Translations under genes and position numbers: made by a program
The notes under the pieces: generated by a model
Told to the model about the DNA's origin: nothing
The model's database searches: none
Seen by the model: the letters and a program-made list of their open reading frames with translations, nothing else
Shown here: in pieces, positions 32,823 to 44,800 of the stretch
Numbering within the stretch: the first letter of the stretch is position 1
How the letters are laid out: every line of letters begins with the position of its first letter
Source of the DNA: Mermis nigrescens
Taxonomy: Eukaryota; Nematoda; Enoplea; Mermithida; Mermithidae
Direction: 5' to 3'
Length of the DNA stretch: 64,000 nt
NCBI GenBank assembly: GCA_036768485.1
Contig: JAVLUZ010000616.1
Span: 521,861-585,860, forward strand

Positions 32823-35800
32823 GTAAAATATAATAAAGCTGCGAGAATTGAGAGTTTTGCAATTAATTTCAAGAGCTAAAAATAATGTGTCTAATATTTA
32901 AAATAAAATTGGAAAATAAAATTTGAAATAATCAAAACGAAAATCGCAAGATTAAACTTTCGATTTCACGTGTTTATCATCACATTATGTGATTGAGCGG
33001 TTCATTTTTGGACAGTCTAGAATGTCAGTTAGATGATTTTTTTGATGCGAAAGCAGCCTCTAAAATTGGTAATTATACAAAAATAGCGTAAAAATCATGT
33101 TTATCAGTAACTTTTGATTATTCTTACGCTTTTTTGCAGAACATTGGTGCTTTTCATCAATTTTTGGTCAAAATTTTTCTCAGTTTTTCGCAGAACAAGT
33201 TCACATCTTGAGGGTTTTGACCACACATGGGCGTAGTTTGGGGGTATGCACCCCCAGAAGTTGAAATACTCCCCCAGATATCAAAATACCCCCCAGAATT
33301 CAATTTTGAAATTTTTTTGCTTTTTTTAGCGATTTTTTGATGCCATTGGTTAGTGCTCGATGAGAAACGTCGAAAAATGGTGTTTTTTCGCCATATAACC
33401 TTTTTTAAGACTATTTTTTGACCTTTGAAAATTTTGAGCCCCCTCAGAATTGTAGGTGCTGCCCACCTATAGTTCTGACCCCTACAAACTTCCTTTCTCG
33501 CTTACACGCCCGGTAAGGAGCTGAGTTTTATGATAATCAAAAAAAATTTTAAAAATAACTTAAACCCGAATTATGGAAAATAAGTTCGATAGAAAATAAA
33601 TTAGATATACAAAATAAGTCATGAAAATTACGTTAGATACGAATATGATGTTATTTTTGACAAATAAATAGTTCATAGTTATCACAAAGAGCAGACTTCA
33701 ATCCAACCACCTTAGCTTATGCAAAAATAACGTCAAAATAAAGTTGTATTTTAATATTTGTAAATTCATTTATTTAATTTAAATTTCCGAAATTCAATGC
33801 TTATTTTGTATACCCACAAGTTCTCTATATTATATTACCACGTTTATCGTATTGCTCATCAGGAAGTTAGATGCACAGCATGGCCGGTCTAAGAAAGCTT
33901 TTTTGAGACAATATTATCTCAAAAACTGGCATGAATGCAAAAGTAGCGTGAAAACTATGTTGATTGACAGTTTCTGGTTAATTTGAAGTACTTTTGAAGA
34001 AAATTATCAATTTTAATCCATCTTTGACTTGCATGATGCCTTATCTTTCCCCCAAAACTCCCATTTTGCCATTCTGAAGTCTGCTCCCAAATCCATTCAC
34101 GTGCACGCCTGTCAGGAATATGCTGTATATATTATTTATGGGATCAATAATGTGGTGCGCATTCGCAAATTTTGCACGTAAGTTATTAAGAGTACTGATA
34201 ATTAAATGTGCGAAAAATTGAAAAATATATAGAAATTTCCTGAGTTTCATCAAAGAAAGCTAGCTAATCCATAAAACGTGCTCGCATCTTCAAAAACCGA
34301 GTCATTTGGACTGAATTTTATTTATGTAAATTCAAAGTTGAGGCGCTAGAGATTTGAATTTGACGATTCTAACGAATAAAAATTGAAGTAAGAAAAATAA
34401 TAAAAAATAGTAAATGTTTTTTCTTAAAATTCAGGAAGCGCGAATAGAATTTTTGTGCGAAGACTTTTTTCCGTAAATTTTTGCTAAATCGATTAAAAAC
34501 TATCACGATCTCATTATTGTAGGTTAGCAATGCTTACTGTGCACGGGTCTCAAAGCACTTACCAGGTGATCCTGTCATAGTAGCTTTTCTTCAGGGGGTT
34601 ACTGTACGACAGCAAAATGGCCAATTGGTCATCGACAAAATAGCCGACGACTCGCCCATATTGAAGCGAGGTAAGAATTTGATTTCATTTTCGAAATATA
34701 ATTTTAACTCTTCATGCAATGAATGACATGAAAGCGGAAATTTTGGTAAAAGTTTTTTTTTGTAAATTTGGACAAAAATTTTCGCCGCAAATTTCGGAGT
34801 GAAGCTTTCTGTAAATTTGGACAAAAGCTTTCCCTATAAATTACAACAGTTTTCTGTAAAATTTCGCAAAACTTTTCTAACAAATTTGGCAAACGTTTTT
34901 GCCCGTAAATTTGGCAGAAGTTTGCTGTGAATTTAGAAAAATTGTTACAAATTTTAATTCTGACAAAAATTTTCTGTAGATTTTGACAATATTTTTTGCG
35001 AATTTCGGGCGAAAGTTTTCCGAAAATTTTTCCGTAAATTCTTGACAATTTTAGAATCGGATTGAAATATCGAAAATTCAGCAGTTTTTGTGGGATATTT
35101 TCTAACTACGTATTCTGCTCTGAATTTTTCGAAGCGTCTTTAATTTATATCGTACGCTAGCATGCGCCAACAATTAAGGTGAAACATCTGTTTTACCTTT
35201 TTGAATTTTTAATTTTTTTTCGAAAGATTCAAGTTGAATCCATCGATTCAATCTTTATTTTTGTGCTGTTGATCATAATTTTGAGCTGATTTTCTTCGAT
35301 TCTGTTGCCTTGAATTTTCGGCGCTCTAGATAATAAAGTATGAAAAGTGAGGAACCCGTAAATTATGTGCTGCAAAGAAATAGTAAATAAAGATGGACAA
35401 AAAGCGCTTCCAATTCAGTGACTCCACTATGATTTTTGTTTCTGGCCTAAAGATATTTATTCAGATTGTATATAATATTGCGCTCTTAAATAATTTTTTA
35501 GAGTATATAAACATGTTTTTCATGCATGTACGCAAATTTAGGTTCTCTTAGAATGTATAATATAATTTCATTTTTATTTTTAAGATTCAGCAGATCCAGT
35601 CATGCTTAAGTGTGGGGTCTGTGAGGGTCTCTATAACCCTCAGGATAGAAGAACTCCAAGAATTTGACAACCCGAGAATTTAATTTTTTTCTGTTTATTT
35701 TTGTTATTTTTCAAGTCGATGGATAGCTCAACGAGATACATGGAAAAGAGTATTTTTCGCTCTCACCATAAAACTCCGGGTTTTTTATCTGTGAAAATTT

Positions 35801-38800
35801 TTGGACCTTCCAGACTCCCAAGCACACGTCGAGCATGGCGGGTTGGGAGGGTATGCACCCCCCAGAAGTTGAAATACCCCCTCCCCCCAGAAATCAAAAT
35901 ACCCCCCCCAGAATTCTAATTTTGAAATTTTTTTGCTTTTCAGCGATTTTTTGATGCTATTGGATAGTGCTCAATGAGAAACGTCGAAAATTGGTGTTTT
36001 TTTGCCATACGACTACTTTTAAGACCATTTTTTGATCTTTAAAAATTTTTTCACCCCCCTCCCCCAGAATTTCGGTGCTGCCCAGTGCCCACTTATGCTC
36101 CCAAGACTCAGTCCCCGAAGCTTGGAAGAAAAAATGACGCGTTATTTACCTTTCAATCGATAAATAAACATTTTTTATAATTATTTCGAAACATGATATA
36201 TGTTTTCCCGCAATTTATTTTTAGGATTGGCCCATGTTGGAGATTCGATAATGGAAGTGAATGGCGTTACTGTTCAAAACGAACAAGATCTGAGGCAACA
36301 ATTATCGAATAAAGATGCGGTAACGCTTAAAATAGTGCCAAGCGGATTGGAGAGCGCCCCAAGTCTGAGCGGAGTAAGTGCAATTTAATTATTTTAATAA
36401 ATGAAATAATTCAAAGAATCTTTGAAAATAACAGAATAAAAAAAGTTGCCCAAATAGCCGTCACAGAGGTAAATATAAGTCTTGATAACCCTAAAATTTT
36501 TAATAATATGAGTATGATTCATGATTTCGAAAAAATCTATTTCTTTAAATTTTCACTTATGTCCAAAAGTGAACAGAAATCACGTAGGGGGTTCGGTGTG
36601 CTGGCTGAGCCATTCAGGAGGTATAAAAACAAGGCGAAAAAAAGATAAAAGCTGGCAAAATTCATAAGTACTCTACAAAGTCTTCGGAATGACTGTGAAT
36701 TAGGTTACGTATTTCGCCAGTTTTTAGCTAAATAGGGCTCCGTGGCCCACCCTCTAAACCTGTTTAGTGAAAAATCCTAGATTTTTGTAAGATGGAGTAA
36801 GAACCCCCAATTTTCCCTAAATAAGCAGAAAATACTTCCAAACATCCACTATTTACGTAAAAAAATGGTTTTCTGGCCCTATTTCCGGCGCCTAATTTTA
36901 TTTGGATTAAATCCAAGTGCTAGAATTTTCTCGAGGAAGCTCAATTTTCGTATTTTGGGCAAAAGAGTTGTTATACCTAATTTGAAATTAATTTGAGCGA
37001 AAATCATTAAAATTTTAAGAATTTCCACTGAAAACTTGAATAAATAATGACAAATATTCGAAACAAATTTATTTGAGAAAATATTTGAAATATTAGAAAG
37101 ATTCATTGAAAATATTTGAATAAAATACAAATTTTACCTGAAATATCAGGAATAACTATTCGTATCGTCTTTAATAATTGTTATCGATTATTTGCAGGAT
37201 TTTGTGAAGTGTTGCTTTGATTACGACCCGAGCAAAGACGATCTCATACCAACGAAACAAGCCGGCCTATCGTTCAAACTTGGCGATATTCTTCAGATTA
37301 TTGACAAAGAGGATCCGGATTGGTGGCAAGTAAGATTAAGTTTCATAAGTTTTCTTGGAATAATTCACTTTTAGCTACGCCTATTATTGCTAATTATCAA
37401 TTGATCACGTCTTTGAAATTAAACCTTCAAAACAATTCACTTAACAAATATATCTGCCGAATTTCACGAGGGTCCACTGGCGTCGTTTTAGTGTACCCGA
37501 CGTGGTTTTTTCACTTTTTAATTTTATTTATTCGTTATTTTGGCATAATCTTTTTTTAGATTTATAATTGCAAACACAACTGGTACTTATCTTTGCTAAA
37601 TTTTCTCCGTAAAATTTATTCATATATTGCAAGCGAATTATCTAATGCTTATTTAAATTGTTTTATTTGTTTAATTTCTTAACATTATTTTTTAATTATA
37701 TATTCGTACATTTGGGAATTGAATCCCCAAAGTCGGCCCACATTTTGTTTTTGAAAAATTAAGATTTTTGTCTCCTATTCCGATTTCTAGTTAAAAAATT
37801 AATCTTTTTATCGTTTTTTGAGAATATTTCGCAATTTCAATGAATATTCATTTTTACCCCTCCGGTGCCAAAAATTTTGGGCCTTTATGTGATGTTCGGA
37901 AGCATTCTTCTTTATTTGGACACATTTTGCGTTTAGGCGAGAAAAGTTAACGATTGGAGCTATTCTGGTCTAATTCCGTCCAGAATGTTAGAGGAAAAGC
38001 GGAAAGCGGCCAAAGGTATGCCTAAATGAAAGACCAGACCTCTGGGTAATTTCCACCATACCACCACTACACATAGGCGTGGGGGTCTGGGTTGCTGGAT
38101 CCCTCCCCTAAGACTCTGAAAACCCTCAAATCGATAGATCCCAGAATTGAATTTTCGGTGTTAGTTTTTTGGAGATTTGGGCCCATCGGACCTCCCAAAA
38201 TTTGGTTGCTGCCCATGTATGATTACAACTCGCTTTTTATCACAACTTTGAAATCTTATACGACTGTTTCTATACCGGCAATTACATTTTGTTTCTATAC
38301 TATTCATATAATTACATTTTCCGTTATTAAAACTACCACTTAAGTAATCACAATTTCATTCCATAGTCAATATACGATTTTAATTTAAGAATTTGCGAAC
38401 AATGTGATAATGCGAAGGAATGATGGAAATTTTATTGCCTTTAATTTTGGGTTATAAATTTAATTTTACCTATAATTTTATTTTTTAAAGTTTTCTTTAA
38501 GCTTAAATTTTTTTGTCGAATTTCGTCAATTTTTCGAATTTTTTGGTCAATTTTTGTATCGCGTCACGAGTTCCATTTACGGTATCGTTGTTACCAGCAG
38601 GGGCGGATTTAAGGGGGCAGGGGACGGCCGCTCCCCCCATCTTGGCCAAAAATATTTGGCGAGATAAAGCACGGATATGCAATTTGCAATGATTTTTGGA
38701 CGTCAGTGACCATAATTTCTGAAATTTTTCCGGCGCTACGCGCTGAATGATGCCTATTAATGACATTTATTTACTTTCTTGGCGACCTGGAAGCCATTTT

Positions 38801-41800
38801 CTGTTCTATGCAGGTTTCAAAACAATTTTAATAGCAGAAATAGCTATTTTTACATTGTTTTCTTCTATTTTCAATTAAAACTTTCGATGTTTCGCTTCAA
38901 ATGCTATAAATACAGGAAATCAAGCAGTAAATCGTGCTTCTTAGACGTCTATCCGCCTCAATTTCACAAATTTTCCGGCGCTTCGCGCCAGGTTTTTGTT
39001 AAAGTCAAAGAAATTTAATGATTTTTTCGCACAACATTGTCGAAAATTTCAGAATTCTTAGAAAAAATATTGCGTCAAAAGTGATTTTATGTAAAAGTGT
39101 GCAATGTAAACACCGAAAAAACGCTATTTCGCGCGTTGAGAACAAATTTTTGGACCTATTTTTGACTGTTTTTGAAAAAGTTGGGATACCGCCCCCCTAG
39201 GAAGATCCTAGATTCGCCACTGGTTACCAGCCATGCATTTGGGAGTTTAGGGGTCTAGAAACCCTAGATTGAAAAAGTGGGAAATTTTCTGAGGGAACTG
39301 AGGCAAAATGAAGGCCAAAAACCGATCACATTGAAAACAAAATTTTTTCGGAAGTGCAATGAATTGACCCGAAACTGTATATTGACATCGTTTAAACGCT
39401 ATTTCAGCATTTGTATCAGTTTTTAACGTCATTTTAGCCCTGAAGAAATTCACTTAACCCCTTATCCGGACAGGCTGACCATACATGGGCAGCAAGATAA
39501 TTCTGGGGGAGGGGGTGAAATCGCCAAAAATTGCCAGAAATCACTAAAAAAATGTTATTAAAAATAGAATTCTAGGGGTCTACGCTAATCTGCGTGGGGT
39601 TTCCAACTTTTCGGGGGCGTATACTCCACAGACTCCCCATGCCCGTATGTGAGGCTGACACCATTATAGACTAGGCGCGCTATGCATATTAGTATATCAC
39701 CGTTTGTCACGGTTTGTTTTTCAAATGCAGCTTCGGGGTCAGAGGTCAAGGAGAAAAACGATTTCCAAAAAAGTTGTTGTACAGTTCAAAGCACAGCGCC
39801 GACTTCGATGAAAACGACATCAAAGTGTACGAAGACGTGTGCAAGCAAACTCCATACGGCCGAAAAGTTTTAGTGCTGATTGGCGCCTCAGGGGTCGGCA
39901 GGCGTACCTTGAAAGCCCGAATTTTACAACACGACCGCGAAAACTTCGCCACGATAACTCCTCGTATGAATACAAAAAATATCGTATAGGGCCTTTTTTG
40001 GCACACGTGGACTTGAGAATTGAAGTAAACTCCTGATTAAAATTGAACTTAAAACTTAAAATTAAAATTAAATTAAAATAAAACAAAAATGAAAAAATGA
40101 AAATTTACAATCTAATCTAACCGAAAATGGGTGAAAATCAATTCTCAATTCTGTTTACTGTTTCTTTTTTTCGCAATTTTTGAACGCTTTGGTTATAGCT
40201 TGATGAAAAATGTCGAAAAAATGGTATTTTTGGCCATCGTCATTTTTTCGAGTTTTTTTGACTTTACAATTTCTTGCATTCGCCCTGTATCCCCCAATTT
40301 TAGCGCTGCCCAGCCCACGCGTGTTTCTTGTGGGTCTTTGCATGCTAGAATAGTCGTTAGTCCACGCACAATGTTTGATTTTCTGAAAAATCTAGAAATA
40401 AGAATGCGCGCTTTTTTCGCGATTTTTTGCACTTTTTTTGCTTCAAAGCACTATCAATTTTTGATACGTCGCGTCAATAAGTCAATTTTTCGATTATGCA
40501 TCGTGCTTCTCATTAGATTGTTTTCAATTTTTTTTGTTTTAAAATTGTAGAAAGCGAAGACTTGACAGAAAAGTCTAAAAATGTTATTTTAATTCTAATT
40601 AAAAAGTTCCTTTAGGCCCAAAAATCCATCTGAAAAATTTCGTACCTCTAGGTTCCAAAATTAAGCCAAAATACTGAGTGATTCGAAGGTTTCCAAAAGT
40701 CGGGATTTGGTCAGAAATAAATCGTAAGTGCAAAAAGTATCATTTTCGACTAGAAGATGGGTCTCTAAAATCTAAATCTATTGAGTATTAATATTTTCTA
40801 TAATGTATTATATCAAATCGGTGTTTAACATTGAATTTTTGCAAAAAATTGATTAAGCTTTTTCTTTTTTTTGCATCAAAAAAGCATCGAAATCAGCGGT
40901 AGAAGTACAAAAAATGATGTTTTATATGTTACTAGAAAATCGAGTACTCTAGAAACTGAATGCGTTAGTCAACTTCAGAGGAAAAACCAGAATAGATCCT
41001 CACTCATTTCTATTTTTAATTAATTTCAACTAATGTACTGATTTTGACCTTTTTGATTACACATGGGCTTAAGGTCTAGACCCACTAAAATTTATAAGAT
41101 TTCCAGAATTAAATTTTCAAAAATTTTTTATGAGTTTGACGCCAATGGATGGGAGCCCGATGATAACCGCGTAAAAATATTATTTTAAAAATGTTATTCC
41201 ATTATTTAATGTTATGAATGTCATTTTAATAATTATTTTTCAATTGTTAAAAATATTATTTATTTTAAAAATGGTATTTTATTTTAATTACTTTTGTAAA
41301 GATGTTGTTTTATATGATGTTATTTTTAAAATGTTGTTTTTCAGTTATTATTTTTTAAATATTGAATGTTATTTGAACTTTTGAAAATTTTTGGACTTTC
41401 AAGAACTTGGTTGCTTGCTGCCCGTATATTCTTTCAATGTAAAGTTAATTAAATAAATAAAAGGATGAGATCCTTTGCTTGTACGATTAACAAAAGCGCT
41501 AAACGTTTTATTAGTCATGCAGTATAACTTGTTTATCTATTCGAAAGCTTTTTAAAAAAGTTCAAATTGATTACAAAAGCTTTTTTAAAAGTAATAAGAC
41601 AGGAAAGGTATTATTACGCAGTATATCGAGCTCATGCATGTCACGGCTCGAAATTTCGGGTGTGGGTCCCTGACCATTTTCAAGGGGTGGGGTTTGAAGA
41701 CCTCCAATTTTTGGCCAAAAACGGCCAAAAAACGCCTAAAAACCTGAAATGCTAAAAAATTCTATTTGGGGAGGGGTCGAAAATTTTCCGGCCTTGAGAG

Positions 41801-44800
41801 TATGGGGCCGGCGACCGACTTTGGGTGGGGAATTCATCACTCCCCTCTTAGGTGTATGATCGAGCTACATGATGATTATTCGGCCCTGTGACAAAATTGT
41901 ATTTATGTATTAGCCACTTATTTCTTCATAATGGAATTAATTGAGTTAGAAGCTCTCGAATAAATGAAACGATTGTAAACCACACATGGGCGTGGGGGGG
42001 TTCGCGGGTATGCACCCCCCAGAAGTTTAAATAGCCCCCATAGAAATCAAAATACCGCCCCCCAGAATTAAAATTTTGAAATTTTTTTTGTTTCTTTAGC
42101 GATTTTTTGATGCCATTGGATAGTGCTCGATGAGAAACGTCGAAAAATGGTGTTTTCTTCTGCCATACGACCACTTTTAAGACCATTTTTTGACCATTGA
42201 AAATTTTTTCACCCCCTGCTTCCCAGAATTTCGGTGCTGCCCGCCTATGCTCTTAACGCTTTATATCAATTTAACATCACCGAGACCTTTTTTTAATTCC
42301 TAAAATATCAATAAATTGAGAATTACCGATTAAATTTCGATTCGTCAATTTTTAAGTATATTCTGCTCCTAAATAGATACTAGCCGAAAACCAAAGGAAG
42401 GCGAGGTGGATGGCCGGGAGTATCATTTCGAATCGAAGGAAAAATTGAAGAAAGAGATCGATCAGGGCAAATTCCTCGAATTCGGCGAATACAACGGCAA
42501 TATGTACGGAACTAAATTCGACTCGATCAAAGCGGTTATAAAGACTGGCAAAGTTTGTGTGCTGGACTGCAGTCCTCAGGTACTTTTATTTGTTTGAGCT
42601 CATTTTTCGTGATTAATTAATAAGAATGATTTAATAATTAAATTAATTAATCAATTAATCAAATAATTAAGTAATTAATAGTCTGATTGCTTATTTCTTG
42701 ATTCGAAAATTATCTATTCTTCGAAATTTACCAGAATGTCACGTTCAGACACGCTCTTATAAAAAAATGGGGAAGGGCGGTTTGCGGATAGACCCCCAGG
42801 TTCGGAAAATGAAAAATTTTCTAGGCAGCATTAAAGGTGAAATTAAGTTCCAAAACTAATGAAATTCATATATATTGTAGTAAAATGCTTGAAATTGACA
42901 AGGAAGTTCAAATTGACATTGTTTGTACGCTAATTTAGCATTTTTTCATTTTGAGACTATTTTGGCTTTTGAAGCCTATTGATTACAAAGTTGTTCCATG
43001 TCTCGTTTTTTTAGTCGTTTTTCGTTCTCAGTTTTCCAGTTTGTTTCAAGCATCGTACTTTAAGCCTTCTTCTTTATGAACTTTATGATCTGTCATTTTC
43101 AGTTTTCCGCAAAAATTCATAATCCATTCCCGAAATTTTTTCTGCTACTCTTCCCCGTGCATTGTTATTATCAAATATTACTTTCTCATTAGTATTAAAT
43201 TTATCGCTAAAAACTTATTAAGGAAAATTTATGATGGAAAAATCTGAAACGGCAATTTTTGCTATTTCTCGATATTATTGACAATTTAATCAGCAAATGG
43301 CGACGGGGGCCTTGTAGGGTCGGCTATAACCCAAATAGAAAAATCGGAATGAATTTTTCAGGAAAAATACGATTAAATGAAGGTCCTACATAAATTAAAA
43401 ATAAAAACTTTTCCTCAAAAGTGCTTGAATTGACTAGAAATTATGGATTTACATAGTCTTGATGCTATTTTGGTATTTATATCATTTCTAAGGTTTTCTT
43501 TGCTCCAGGACAGTGGCGGATCCAGGATTTTCCTACGGGAGGGGGCGGTACCCCTAAGGTGGGGGCGGAATCCTGACTTAAGCGGAAAAATAGGCCGTTT
43601 TAACCCGAAAATCGCTAAAAATTGCTCAAAAATCCTTAATTTTGCGCACTATTTCGGGCCAATGAGGGGGGCTGGGAGGGCGGCCGCCCTTCCCCATCCC
43701 CCTTAATTTCGCCCCTGCTATAGGATGCTCTCTGATTATTGACCCCAGGCCGCCCATGCTGTGCATCTATGAATGTGACAACGAATGAGGATGGACTGAA
43801 CGAAAATGCCCATACAATTAAAAAAATTCATATTCTTACGATATATGATTACTAGCGTATCATCTGTTAATAAAAAATATTCTAGTTCATTAACCTCATT
43901 ATTAAAGCAATAATAACGCTCAACTTTGCAGAAGAGTGAAACCATTCAATAGGAATGTAATGTTACTTTTAAGGAGTTAGCAAATAAAAATCAAGTTTTA
44001 TCAAACCTCTAAAATTAAAACTAAGCTTGCTACAGAAAATATATCACAATATATCAATAAAGAGTCGGAAACTAAAAAGCTGATGATTCAAGGTTTAAAT
44101 TGTAAAAAATGTTTTTCTTATTATTTTTTCATTTGCCAAATTTATTATTTTCACTAAGAAAATTCAGCATATTACAAACTACATTAAAGTACTGTCATGT
44201 TTATAATCCTCGCAAATCGAATTAAACCTGGCAGTGGCGTAGCTGGCCTTCTTTTTTTTGGGGGAGGGGTGAAAAGTTTGAAGTCGAGTTGGATATCTCA
44301 AACAACTACTTATGGACAGGCAAACATAATAGTGCTTTTGAGCTCTTCTCAGTTAACGAGATCTATGCATTGTAGAAAAAAATCTGAAAAATCAAATTTG
44401 ATTTTAATTTTATTAAAGAAATAAGTTCTATATGAATGAATAAGGCGCGAAGCGCCCGAAAATTCTGGACTTATCAGCTCAAAACGTATGCTAAAATATA
44501 TTTTAGCAGATCAAAAATTTTTATTCGTCAACCAAATCTAAGTCTAAAATGAAATAAGCATTTATTTTTTGATTAATTAATGAATATAATTTTTTAGGCT
44601 ATCAAGCATCTATACACCAGAGATTATATGCCCTTCGTTGTCTTCCTAGCTCCGCCGGCTTTCGACGAATTTAGGCAAATTTGTCAGCTTTACCCCAGCA
44701 GAAATAAACCGAAAACGGTAAGAAAACAAGGCATTGCACCCACGCATGTGCAGCTACTAAATTCTGGTGGTCTGATGGGGCAGAATCACCAAAACGGACA

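Noticed and set aside
34526..34594. In-frame extension of the PDZ exon
   Set aside because: The frame stays open, but family alignment joins the previous exon directly to GVTV, and a strong acceptor (TTTTCTTCAG) lies just before it.
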